Below, piece by piece: positions 25,858-34,627 of a DNA stretch of 64,000 nt. The notes under the pieces are model-generated. The model was not told the origin of the DNA. It worked only from the letters and a program-made list of their open reading frames with translations, and searched no databases. The translations under genes and the position numbers were made by a program. The DNA comes from an uncultured Myxococcales bacterium (GTDB lineage: Bacteria; Myxococcota_A; UBA9042). The DNA lies in NCBI GenBank assembly GCA_903840165.1, contig CAIMEY010000012.1:62001-126000 (forward strand), in the 5' to 3' direction. Position 1 is the first letter of the stretch; every line of letters begins with the position of its first letter.

Positions 25858-27635
25858 TTTGCCTCACCTTCTGGGGGCTTGGCCGCAGCCGGCTGTGCTG
25901 GGCTCGTGGCGGCGGCCGCGGTGGCAGCAGCAGACTCACCGGCAGAATCACTGGGGGCCGGTGCCACTAGCCAGGGGGCAAGCCATGCAAGAACACAAAA
26001 TACCAAGAGAATCACGACGCCCAGCCAACCGTTCTTCGCGCGACGTCGGCCATGGCGTCCGTCAATGACCCGTGTTTGTGCCAGTTGGTCACCGAGTCGA
26101 CGTTGTTCGGGCAGGACCAAGGTGGTGGCTGCCTCGGCAAATATCCCGCCAAAAGGCAACAACATCAGCAGATTGCGCTTAAGTCGAGCCCAGGTATCGG
26201 CCACGCGCGCGACCTCGACGCCATCGTCGCTGACTTCGTCTTCCGCACCGGGCTTCCAATGGCGGCGAACCACTTCGTGCTCAGACTCAAAGGCGGCAAT
26301 TTGCAGTCCTACCAAGGCTTTCCCTGGCGAACCGCCGCCTAGGGCATCGCGCACGGCCAGCCACAAGAAGATCAGGACGTAGGCGGATATCAGCAGCGCC
26401 CCATGGCCGTCGCGTCGCGCGGCTGCAGCCACCATCGCGCAAGCCAGTGAACCAATAAGCAAATCGATGGCAAACGCCCGTGCCCGCAGGGGCAGGGGGG
26501 CCATTACTTCGATGCGCAACCGCTTGGTCCGCGCCAGGCGAGCCATGTTGGCTTGGCGCAAGCGTTCCAGTTCCTGGGCCGATTGCATCGTTCGGTCGAC
26601 GACGCCACGGACAAACTGGTGCCAATCGCTCAGTGCTTGGGCGTCGAGGGCCACGCCGGCAAACTTCACCAGGTCGGAAACATCTGTAAAATCGCGTATT
26701 TCTTCAATCTTGACGTCGCGCAGATCCACGGCTTGCAGGGCTTGCAACAGTTCGGTGCTCGTCATGTCAAGGGCGTGAATTCGATAGCGGCTGCCCAGAT
26801 ATTCGCGTAAAATATCAGAGAGTTCAGAGAGGACTGCTCTCGCCTCATCGCTATGCAGGCGCCCCGACCGCAGCAACTCATCGAGGCGATTCCACGCCAA
26901 AATGTGAGGCGGGGCCAAGGGCTTGCCCAAGCCACGGGCTGCGCGCGCTTTGTACAGACGCAGCCCAAGGACCGTCAGGCCCGCAGCCACGCCCATCATC
27001 GCCAGGATCAGCAAGGCGATCTCAAGCCCGACGTTTTCTTCTTCAAGTGCGCGGGCTTGGGGCAAGGGAGCTGGCTGAGCATCGTTGTCCGAAGCAAACT
27101 GGCTGCGTACCGAGACCTTCATCGAAGGAACCGTGATGGTTCCACTTTCTCCCGCGCCACCGCCTGCCGTGACTTCGTGCCAGGGCACTTCAATCGCCGG
27201 GGTCTTGATCAGGCCAGAGCGAACCGCGAGGACAGCAAGCGCAATCTTCTCAGTAACTTTTCCAGCCTGCTCAGTGCGAGTCGTTTTTGCCTGCCCTCGC
27301 GAATCCACCAGCAGCGGGCGAAGGTTGGGCTTGCCGGGGAAGAAGACGCGAACGCCAGTTGGATACGTCAAGGTAACCTGGAGCTCAATGGTATCGCCAA
27401 AGGTTGGATGATCATTAGAAAAGCGCGCTTCGACTTTGACCGGGCTTGGCGCCCCTGATGGCGCAGTCGCAGAAGCTGCTGTCGGAAGATTAGCTGTAGA
27501 TCCAATAGATTGGGGCGCAATTGCCGCGGGGTGGGCTGGGGCATTGCCTAGAGGTGGAGCCGCATAGGCTACGCCTGCCAAACCAAGCGAAAGGAAAAGC
27601 AGTATTGGGCATGTATTCCGAACGTTCCAGTTCAT
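25854..27635 (-). CDS. BatD-like / DUF4381-like / RDD fusion membrane protein
   Basis: This is a 593-residue protein. A signal peptide (LLFLSLGLAGVAYA) precedes a BatD-like beta domain (about 65-180, RFSNDHPTFGDTIELQVTLTYPTG), a TM (about 207-227) and a cytoplasmic helical region resembling DUF4381 (about 245-350, DEARAVLSELSDILREYLGSRY). An RDD-type membrane domain follows at about 375-520 (RARAFAIDLLIGS to GGGSPGKALVGLQI), then a last TM and an Ala/Pro tail. Bat operons usually carry a separate DUF4381 gene here; the RDD addition is unusual. It is coupled by 4-bp overlaps to both the DUF58 gene and batA. Confidence 0.82.
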   Translation of the reverse strand: MNWNVRNTCPILLFLSLGLAGVAYAAPPLGNAPAHPAAIAPQSIGSTANLPTAASATAPSGAPSPVKVEARFSNDHPTFGDTIELQVTLTYPTGVRVFFPGKPNLRPLLVDSRGQAKTTRTEQAGKVTEKIALAVLAVRSGLIKTPAIEVPWHEVTAGGGAGESGTITVPSMKVSVRSQFASDNDAQPAPLPQARALEEENVGLEIALLILAMMGVAAGLTVLGLRLYKARAARGLGKPLAPPHILAWNRLDELLRSGRLHSDEARAVLSELSDILREYLGSRYRIHALDMTSTELLQALQAVDLRDVKIEEIRDFTDVSDLVKFAGVALDAQALSDWHQFVRGVVDRTMQSAQELERLRQANMARLARTKRLRIEVMAPLPLRARAFAIDLLIGSLACAMVAAAARRDGHGALLISAYVLIFLWLAVRDALGGGSPGKALVGLQIAAFESEHEVVRRHWKPGAEDEVSDDGVEVARVADTWARLKRNLLMLLPFGGIFAEAATTLVLPEQRRLGDQLAQTRVIDGRHGRRRAKNGWLGVVILLVFCVLAWLAPWLVAPAPSDSAGESAAATAAAATSPAQPAAAKPPEGEAK

Positions 27636-28576
27636 TGCCGCGCAGCCCTCCGCCGGAAATAGGCCGCAAGAGCCGGCAAGTAATCCTGCCCTAGCGTGGC
27701 ATCGATGGCCTCAAGTCCATGCTTGCGAAACAGATCCTGACGTTTTCGCGTATCCACAGCTGCTCGCTGCCAATACGTTTGCAGGCCGTCCGCATCGCCG
27801 GCGTCGAACCAGAGCAGATCGCCTGTTTCGAAATCCTCCAGTGGGATCAGGTAGTTCAGCTGGGGAAAGCGACGTTCCACCGGGTCCGTAACGACCACGG
27901 GCACCAAGTCGTGGCGCCGCGCCGTCACAGCCAAGGACCGCTCATAGCCCTGGCCCATGAAGTCCGACAAGACGAAGACAACTGCGCGCTTACGCACGAT
28001 ATTGGCCAAATAGTCCAGGCCGAGGTCGAGCCTTGTCTGGCGGCCAATGGGCTCAAACTGCAAGACTTCTCGCACGATGCGTAGGACGTGGGCGCGACCT
28101 TTCTTGGGCGGAATGTAGCGCTCGATTCGGTCGGTAAACAGCACTAGGCCGACGCGATCGTTGTTGCTGATCGCGGACAACGCCAAAACAGCCGCAATGC
28201 GGGCCGCCATCTTGCGTTTGTTGACGTCGACCGTGCCGAACTGCAGCGAAGCAGAGAGGTCAACAGCGACAAGTACTGTTAATTCACGCTCTTCCACGTA
28301 CTGCTTGACAAAGACGCCGCCCGTGCGCGCCGACACATTCCAATCGATGGTGCGAACGTCGTCGCCCGCTTGGTATTCCCGAACAGAATCAAAAGACATG
28401 CCGCGCCCTTTGAATACGGCATGGTACTGCCCCGCCAGCGTGTCTTTGACCAGCCGTCTTGCCAGGATCTCAATTTCCCGTACTTCCGCGGAAGTATCCT
28501 CGTCCAAGGACGAAGATCCACCCGAATTCGGGTTCAGCTGTGTGTTCATGGCCACCATCGGCAATTGACTCAGCAT
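27632..28576 (-). CDS. DUF58 protein of the MoxR/Bat operon
   Basis: The 314-residue cytoplasmic protein carries the DUF58 signature FDSVREYQAGDDVRTIDWNVSART (about residues 62-85), then a VWA-like fold with a degenerate MIDAS (VDLSASLQFG). This class sits next to MoxR throughout bacteria and is thought to be a client or adaptor of it. The first ATG (28576) has no clear ribosome-binding site and ATG 28549 is possible. The stop overlaps the next gene by 4 bp. Confidence 0.92.
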   Translation of the reverse strand: MLSQLPMVAMNTQLNPNSGGSSSLDEDTSAEVREIEILARRLVKDTLAGQYHAVFKGRGMSFDSVREYQAGDDVRTIDWNVSARTGGVFVKQYVEERELTVLVAVDLSASLQFGTVDVNKRKMAARIAAVLALSAISNNDRVGLVLFTDRIERYIPPKKGRAHVLRIVREVLQFEPIGRQTRLDLGLDYLANIVRKRAVVFVLSDFMGQGYERSLAVTARRHDLVPVVVTDPVERRFPQLNYLIPLEDFETGDLLWFDAGDADGLQTYWQRAAVDTRKRQDLFRKHGLEAIDATLGQDYLPALAAYFRRRAARQ

Positions 28577-28630
28577 CGGCAGTTGAATCAGCAGGGGGAG
28601 GAGCGCAGTCTGCTAGCGCACTGGCGTAAC

Positions 28631-29617
28631 CTAGGGCACCGCAACGCGATCGAAGATTCGCTGCACGATGTCGTCACTGCTGAGCTGCTCCGCTTCCGCT
28701 TGATAGGTGAGGATCACGCGATGGCGGAGAACATCGAGGCCAACTGCCTTAATATCCTCAGGAATCACGAAGGCTCGGTGGCGCAGAAACGCGTGGGCCT
28801 TGGCCGCTTGGGTCAGGAAGATGGTCGCGCGCGGGCTGGCACCGAATTGAATGAATTCAGCGATATCACCTAGGCCGTAGCTCTTGGGCTCGCGGGTGGC
28901 AAAGACGATGTCAACGATGTATTGCTTGAGCTTTTCGTCGATCAGGATGTCCTCGACGATCTTGCGCGTGCGCAGCAGTCCATCGCCATCAATGACCGCC
29001 TGGACTTGGGCCTGATAGCCGCCGGTCGCAGCATTGAGGATGGCCAACTCCTCTGTTTTGCTCGGATAACCCACCTTGACCATCAGCATGAAACGGTCGA
29101 CCTGTGCTTCAGGCAGGGGGTAGGTGCCTTCTTGCTCGATGGGATTTTGCGTCGCCAGCACCAAGAAGGGCTCATCGAGGCGGAACGTCTCGTCACCAAT
29201 GGTGATCTGGTGCTCTTGCATCGCCTCAAGCAGGGCAGATTGCACCTTGGCGGGCGCGCGGTTGATTTCGTCCGCCAGCACGATATTTGTGAATACCGGA
29301 CCGCGCTTGACTGAAAAGCTCTGGTCGCGGGGATTGTAGATTTGCGTGCCGATGAGATCGGCCGGCAGAAGGTCGGGCGTAAACTGGATGCGCTGGAAGC
29401 GAATCTGCAAGCATTTCGCGAGGGTCTTGCACGTCAGCGTCTTGGCCAACCCGGGCACACCTTCTAGGAGCACGTGACCGCCGGTTAGCAGGCCGATCAG
29501 CAGGCGCTCGACCATATGCTGCTGACCAACAACGACTTTTCCCATCTCGGCGAGAATGCTGTCGACGAACTGAGATTCCTGACGAATCATGTCATTGAGG
29601 GAACGAATGTCTTGCAT
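28631..29617 (-). CDS. MoxR-family AAA+ ATPase
   Basis: The 328-residue protein has Walker A GVPGLAKT, the MoxR stretch FTPDLLPADLIGTQIYN, Walker B VLADEINRAPAKVQSALLEAMQE, sensor 1 LATQNPIEQEGTYPLPEAQ and sensor 2 region ASPRATIFLTQAAKA. MoxR proteins remodel or activate partner VWA proteins. It is the first gene of the Bat operon, 54 bp before DUF58. Starts at ATG 29617 and GTG 29650 are both possible; a short direct repeat (CATCCTTG twice) covers the region. Confidence 0.95.
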   Translation of the reverse strand: MQDIRSLNDMIRQESQFVDSILAEMGKVVVGQQHMVERLLIGLLTGGHVLLEGVPGLAKTLTCKTLAKCLQIRFQRIQFTPDLLPADLIGTQIYNPRDQSFSVKRGPVFTNIVLADEINRAPAKVQSALLEAMQEHQITIGDETFRLDEPFLVLATQNPIEQEGTYPLPEAQVDRFMLMVKVGYPSKTEELAILNAATGGYQAQVQAVIDGDGLLRTRKIVEDILIDEKLKQYIVDIVFATREPKSYGLGDIAEFIQFGASPRATIFLTQAAKAHAFLRHRAFVIPEDIKAVGLDVLRHRVILTYQAEAEQLSSDDIVQRIFDRVAVP

Positions 29618-29862
29618 CCTTGCATCCTTGCAGGCGAATTGGCGCGCCACCTGCTGAGTCTTGGTCTAAACATAGGCCGCCTGACTTTGGCAGGGACCCG
29701 TTGGCTGCAACAGCTTGGGGCGCAGCCCTATTCCCGACAACCGCCTCTCGGTGCGGTCGCGCAGAAGACGCGCCAGGATAGGACGGCGTTGGTCTTTGTC
29801 CAGCGGTGCCGGGCCCAGATCCAGGGCGAGGGGCCCAAGGCCGCACGGCTACAGGGGAACGG

Positions 29863-31974
29863 CTAGCGGAAACGCTGGACACGCACTTCATCGCTCTTGA
29901 CGTCGCCGCTCCAGGCCAGAACGTACGTGTCGGCGCTGGCGACGTAGACCAAGGCGGGTAGTAAGGAGTATGGCGAAAATGCTTTTAGATCAAAGGCGTT
30001 GCCTAGCTGCGAACCGGGATCGCCGGCGTCCTGGACGCCCACCTTGGTGATGTGCAACTGGGGGGAGTCCGCCTTGCTCGGCCAACTTCTTGAGATAACT
30101 GAAAATTGACCGGGCTTGCCGCCAGCGATCACGGCTCTGTCGACGCCAGAAGCCAGGACCGAGTCGTCGGTGCCCAGTGCGATTGCATCTAGGCCAAATC
30201 TTCGATATTTCAATGTTTTTTGCCCAGATCCAGGGGAATCAACAAACAAGGCGACAAAGCTCGGCGGTGCGTTCAACGCGGCGACCGATGGCGGCGGCGG
30301 CGCAGCGATCGTGACGCCTAGGTCTTGCTCGGGGCCATTGGATGCCAAAGTATCCAGGAACATGCGGAATCTGGCTCCAGTTCCAGGGACTTGCCACGTT
30401 GCTGCGACGTTTTCCTGCAGCGATGTCGCAGCGGCCAAACCGACGCCAGGCCCGGCAAGTTGCAGCGGTTTTCCGTCCTGGAAGGTGCCATTGCCGTTGA
30501 GGCGGCGACCAAGGACAGCGCTGCCATCGGGCGCGCTCCACACGAAAAGGAAACGGGAATTGGGCAAAGGCACCAACTTGGGCTGGCAGGCGCCGTCGCA
30601 ATCCATGTCCGAGACTTCGACCGCCGGCCCCAGGCTGTCATCGCTTTTCCACTGTCGATACCAGATCTTGCCGGGCAAGTGCTGACCAAATGGATTGGCC
30701 CCCGCGCGCCCTTCCCAAGTCACCAGGGTCTGGTCGGCACTGCGACACGCGCTCGCCCAGCCGAGGCTATCCATCGGCAGGTTATTGGCGTCGAGCGTAG
30801 GAGCCTTGTCGACGATGGGCGGGAGATTCGTAGTCAAAACGCCAGTTTTTGCGTCGATGACCACACGTACCAACTGCGCCGTCGTCACGTCCTTGATCCG
30901 CCGATAGGTCAGCAGAGCGCGCCCATCGCCCAGGTCGCTCACGGTGACCCGACTGACGTGGACCCCCGGTTCAGGTTCAGAAGCAGTAGAACTTTCAATA
31001 AGTTGCGCATCGTCCATGATGTCGACGCCAAAGGACCCATCGCGCTCCACGGCAAATCGGCCGCACAGAGGCAGCAGGGAGGCGTCGACGCCAAGCCACG
31101 ATCCGCGCAGCACGCCCTTGTCGACTTGCTCAATCATCACGCGGCCTTTGAGCAATTGAACGCTGAGGTTGCCCAGGTCAGCAAGGGCCGCCTTAACCTG
31201 CAATCCTCCGACTTTAGGCGGGTTTTCTACATCAAACTCATCTCCCGCCTGAGCGCTCGCCGGAAGGCGCATTGTCAACGTAAGCCCTCCTGCACCAAGC
31301 GTTTTTCCATCGAGCTTGACCGTATCGACGTTGTCCGCTATTCGGGTCAGCGGCGTCGAGCCACTGGCCTTGGGCGTGCTTAGGTAGCCCTGGAGTGCGC
31401 CATCCCAAACAACCTGTATGGTCAAGGCATTGGACTGGACCCCATCGACCGATACCGTCAGTTCACTGCTACCACTGTGGGCACCGACAACCAAGAACGA
31501 ATTGGGATCCTTACCCTTCCACAGCCACACGGCCGGCTGCTTGGTGCCTGCCGGAGCCGCGGCGGTCCCCAGCTTGGAATCCACCCCATCAATTTGAAAT
31601 TGCAGGGTTTCACTGGCAAGAGGCGGGCCGGGATCCCCCAGTTTGCGACTCACTTGCAAGGTCAGCGGCAGCGTTTCACCGAGGGCCACCGTCGTCGTCG
31701 ATGCCGAAGCGAGTACGGCCGAAATATTTGTTGTATTAATGACTTCCGTGCTGTCCAGAGCGCCCACATCGGCGTCCAGCGCATCGCCACTACTGCTTGG
31801 CACGTCGGGCTGGGCGGGAACGTCGCTGGGCGCGATGGTCGTGTCGGCAAAGAAAACGCCGGCTATGTCAGCAGACGTATTGGCCGTTTTGGCGCAACCG
31901 CTCAGCGCCAGCAGCAGGGCTGGTACACACAAGGGCAGCAAGGTGCGAGCGTAGGTCACGGGAAAAGCCCTCAT
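29863..31974 (-). CDS. Large secreted lipoprotein, probably beta-rich, function unknown
   Basis: The 703-residue protein has a signal MRAFPVTYARTLLPLCVPALLLALSGCA with a clear lipobox. After an Asp/Ser/Pro spacer come Ig-like strands (about 75-190, TTTVALGETLPLTLQVSR). The C-terminal half looks like a repeated-blade fold (LVTWEGRAGANPF, RFLFVWSAPDGSAV, VAATWQVPGTG, TYVLAWSGD). The start at 31974 overlaps the upstream stop by 4 bp, which fixes it and rejects the longer frame reaching 32313. It is probably a surface protein working with its upstream partner. Confidence 0.78.
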   Translation of the reverse strand: MRAFPVTYARTLLPLCVPALLLALSGCAKTANTSADIAGVFFADTTIAPSDVPAQPDVPSSSGDALDADVGALDSTEVINTTNISAVLASASTTTVALGETLPLTLQVSRKLGDPGPPLASETLQFQIDGVDSKLGTAAAPAGTKQPAVWLWKGKDPNSFLVVGAHSGSSELTVSVDGVQSNALTIQVVWDGALQGYLSTPKASGSTPLTRIADNVDTVKLDGKTLGAGGLTLTMRLPASAQAGDEFDVENPPKVGGLQVKAALADLGNLSVQLLKGRVMIEQVDKGVLRGSWLGVDASLLPLCGRFAVERDGSFGVDIMDDAQLIESSTASEPEPGVHVSRVTVSDLGDGRALLTYRRIKDVTTAQLVRVVIDAKTGVLTTNLPPIVDKAPTLDANNLPMDSLGWASACRSADQTLVTWEGRAGANPFGQHLPGKIWYRQWKSDDSLGPAVEVSDMDCDGACQPKLVPLPNSRFLFVWSAPDGSAVLGRRLNGNGTFQDGKPLQLAGPGVGLAAATSLQENVAATWQVPGTGARFRMFLDTLASNGPEQDLGVTIAAPPPPSVAALNAPPSFVALFVDSPGSGQKTLKYRRFGLDAIALGTDDSVLASGVDRAVIAGGKPGQFSVISRSWPSKADSPQLHITKVGVQDAGDPGSQLGNAFDLKAFSPYSLLPALVYVASADTYVLAWSGDVKSDEVRVQRFR

Positions 31975-33047
31975 GGCGTGAGCAGGATATCCAGCTTGGC
32001 CGTGGCGTAGAAGCCGTCCTCGGTGCCGTCGGCGTGTTTGAACGTGCCCTGCGAAGTCACTGTCATCGTGTAGGTTCCTGGCGGAAAGGCAGGGCCAGAC
32101 TTGTTGCCGGTGTCGCTCGGGCCGTTGAACACGTTGCCGTCCCACACGAAGTTGTGCGTGAACGTGCCGGGCGTCGACGCAGCGTAGGTAATGTCCTTGG
32201 GCGGCGGGCAGTTGCCGATGTCGCACATGCACCATTCGAAGTAGTTGCCGTCGCCGATCCCGTCGATGTGGACAAAGGTAGCGAGGCCACCGAAGACGTT
32301 GGCCGGGGCGCACTGGCCGATATTGGTGTCGGTGATGTGCACCATGGTGCTTTCATTAACGATAAGGTCGTAAGGCAGCGGAAACTGGCCCTTGGCCTTG
32401 GCAATCGAGTACTGGCACGGGGTCTTGGAGAAATCGAACTTAGCGCCGGGAATCGTTCCAGAATACTGAGGATTGCAGGTGAATGGCCCTGTGTCGGCTG
32501 GGACGTCCGCGCTCGGACCCGCGTCGACGACCTCGGCATCGGGCGGCGTGCAGGTGGGGTCGAAGTCCGCACACGCCGAAGCACAGGCTTGACCCCAAAG
32601 GGTTTTGCAGCATTGGGGCGCATCCTTGCAGACTTGCGCTTCGCATTTGCAGTTGCCGCAACCCGTGCCCCACCAAGCTTGGCACCCGGCGGCCGATTGC
32701 GAGAAGGCGGCATTGACTTCCGGCCCGGCATCGAAGACGTCAACTGCACCGTCTTTTCCTGTATTTGCGCCGGAATCGTCGATCTGATCGGCCACTGCGC
32801 CATCGGACAGGCCATCGGAGCTGACGGAAGCCGCATCGCCGATGCCAGAGTCTGACAACACCGCAGTATCCTTGCCTGTTGTCGCGCTGTCGCCGGCCGC
32901 ATCGGCGCCCACAGCAGCATCCTGGGGCGCGGCACCACTGGCGGCTGGTTTGGCGGAGGCGCAGGCCAGTGTCAAGGGTAGCAGGGCTGCCAGCACGATG
33001 AAATTGCTGGAGTATCGTGCGGCGATTGCCGTCCAAGTCCTCACCAT
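31971..33047 (-). CDS. Secreted lipoprotein with small Cys-rich module
   Basis: The 358-residue protein starts at ATG 33047 behind AGGAGG. The lipobox is LPLTLAC, then an Asp/Ala/Gly/Ser-rich spacer to about residue 120. A compact Cys module follows (CQAWWGTGCGNCKCEAQVCKD to CADFDPTC, about 121-167), then a beta-rich C-terminal domain (about 190-358) with more Cys and a final GTYTMTVTSQGTFKH stretch. It is coupled to the lipoprotein gene downstream. Its upstream region carries a box shared with the 12-kb lipoprotein gene and two TGTATAGCAAG repeats. Confidence 0.78.
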   Translation of the reverse strand: MVRTWTAIAARYSSNFIVLAALLPLTLACASAKPAASGAAPQDAAVGADAAGDSATTGKDTAVLSDSGIGDAASVSSDGLSDGAVADQIDDSGANTGKDGAVDVFDAGPEVNAAFSQSAAGCQAWWGTGCGNCKCEAQVCKDAPQCCKTLWGQACASACADFDPTCTPPDAEVVDAGPSADVPADTGPFTCNPQYSGTIPGAKFDFSKTPCQYSIAKAKGQFPLPYDLIVNESTMVHITDTNIGQCAPANVFGGLATFVHIDGIGDGNYFEWCMCDIGNCPPPKDITYAASTPGTFTHNFVWDGNVFNGPSDTGNKSGPAFPPGTYTMTVTSQGTFKHADGTEDGFYATAKLDILLTP

Positions 33048-33400
33048 GTCGTCCTCCTCAGGTGTCCGCTCGGCCAACGGTCTTGGGCAAGCCTTGAATT
33101 ACAGCGCTCTTCTCGGGCCAGCGCGCCTTGGTCGGCCTGGCGTGGCCACATCGCTGTCTGCGTCCTAGCCATGGCCGACCTTTGTAGCATACCTGCGCCG
33201 TGCCATTTGCCAATTGGCGGCACCGATCAGGCAAAATCGGCTCAAAAATGGATGTATAGCAAGGGTCTATCTTTCTGTTCCTTAAGGATAAATTCCGCCA
33301 ACCGCTTGCCAATCCCCCTCACAGCCGAGCCCAGCCCCTTGGCTCTAGCCGCCAGCTGAGCAGTTGCCCTCGATCGAGCCAAGAAGCTTGTATAGCAAGG
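33048..33400. other. 353-bp non-coding gap with shared upstream box and two repeats
   Basis: No gene was seen. The gap holds the box at 33184-33213 and the TGTATAGCAAG copies at 33253 and 33389. The second copy abuts the stop codon of the HEAT-repeat gene. Confidence 0.8.
33184..33213 (-). promoter_or_regulatory. Upstream box shared with the 12-kb lipoprotein gene
   Basis: Minus strand TTGGCA, 16 bp, TATGCT forms a plausible sigma-70 promoter 137 bp before the ATG, with the TGGCACGGC spacer conserved at 12119-12145. Confidence 0.45.
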
Positions 33401-33412
33401 TCAGATCTCAAT
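33250..33412 (-). repeat. TGTATAGCAAG repeat array, locus 2 (two copies)
   Basis: Cores begin at 33253 and 33389, 136 bp apart. The first keeps GAAC-N15-TGCTATAC on the minus strand. The second has TTAC in place of GAAC and directly follows the TGA of the HEAT-repeat gene. Confidence 0.75.
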
Positions 33413-34486
33413 GTAATATTTAGCTAATTTCACCACCCCACCCACCGTCTGCCCGCCGTCCGGCTCCAAGGGGTCGACGCCGCGTCCCCCGTCGCTCGCC
33501 AGGGGGGCCAGCAGTTCCCAAGCAGCCTCCGGTTGCATGGCCAAGCACTGGGCAAGGGCGCGCACGGCAGCGGCTCTTCGCACCGGGGCAGGGTCCCTAA
33601 GCCAGGGTCGCGCCAGTGGTTCTGCAAGCGTCGGTGCCACCGCAGCCAGGGCTACCAGGGCCTCGGCCGCCTCGGGCTTGTTCGGGCCTCGGGCTAGGCG
33701 CTCCAGCACAACCGTCGCCGGTAGCCACCCTACCTCGCCCAAGCCGCGCACGGCCTGCAGTCGAACCATCGAGTTGCCAGTAGATTCACTCAGCCAATCC
33801 AGGAGTTTTTGACCAATGCCGATGTCGGCCTGATGGCGCAACGCGTTCAAAGCTTCGCTCACGGCGGCCGCCTGAACCCGCGCCTCCGGGTGCTGCAGGC
33901 CGTCCAGCCCGTAGAGCGCCATTGCGTCACAATGACAAGCAAAATCAGCGTGAATCAGCGCCACGGCCAGGGCAGGGTCTGGGGCCGCTTGATCGGGCTG
34001 CACCATGCCTCGGGTCACAGCCAGGGCCAGGACACGGGGGTGCAGCGCCACGACATCTGGAGTCATTGCCTGCAAAGCCGTCGCAACAACACGTGAATCC
34101 TTGTCGGTCGCCGCGATGCGCGCCAGCGCCGGGCCGTCGGGTTCTTGGCTGAACAGGTCTTTGAGAGACTGCACCACCGCGGCCGAAGGCGGCGCCTCTA
34201 CGCGCTTAATCACCTGTCCATACAAGGCCTTGCTTTGCGCGCTTGGTGTGTGAAAGACCGGGTCCTTGGCCATCGCCAGACCACTGAGGGACCGTGCGTG
34301 TTCGCCAAAATCACGCCACGTTTTACGGGGTTGTGCTGCGTCTTCCAGGGTCACGCGCACGCCGACAGTCAAGCTCGCCACCGGCAGCCCTTGGGGCTGC
34401 GCCGATCGCGAGAGCAACAGCAGCAGTAGACCCGCCCATTGACCCAGCGAACCCATGCGTCTTGTCATCCAATCAGCAGATTTCAT
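33401..34486 (-). CDS. Exported HEAT-repeat-like protein
   Basis: The 361-residue protein has a hydrophobic N-terminus (WAGLLLLLLSRSAQPQG) that looks like a signal peptide. From about residue 100 onward it has helical pairs with HEAT-like spacing (PEARVQAAAVSEALNALR, NSMVRLQAVRGLGEVGW, PAPVRRAAAVRALAQCL). Such repeats usually scaffold protein contacts. ATG 34486 was chosen because the longer frame starts with GTG and a stretch of Arg/Lys. The last codons are AT-rich and run into the repeat at 33389. Confidence 0.7.
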   Translation of the reverse strand: MKSADWMTRRMGSLGQWAGLLLLLLSRSAQPQGLPVASLTVGVRVTLEDAAQPRKTWRDFGEHARSLSGLAMAKDPVFHTPSAQSKALYGQVIKRVEAPPSAAVVQSLKDLFSQEPDGPALARIAATDKDSRVVATALQAMTPDVVALHPRVLALAVTRGMVQPDQAAPDPALAVALIHADFACHCDAMALYGLDGLQHPEARVQAAAVSEALNALRHQADIGIGQKLLDWLSESTGNSMVRLQAVRGLGEVGWLPATVVLERLARGPNKPEAAEALVALAAVAPTLAEPLARPWLRDPAPVRRAAAVRALAQCLAMQPEAAWELLAPLASDGGRGVDPLEPDGGQTVGGVVKLAKYYIEI

Positions 34487-34627
34487 GCTTCTTTTCTGCC
34501 TCTTTGCCTTGGGCGTGCGGCCGCGTCGTCGCCTAGCCACCTGGCCTCGCAGCCAGTCCGATGGCGTAGACCGCGGCACCGACGCCGGTATATAGCATCG
34601 CCGTGAATCTCAAGCTATTGTACCTGG

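Noticed and set aside
30325-32855. Long plus-strand ORFs (30325-31383, 31797-32855)
   Set aside because: Antisense to two lipoprotein genes with clear lipoboxes and a 4-bp overlap; composition typical of shadow frames.
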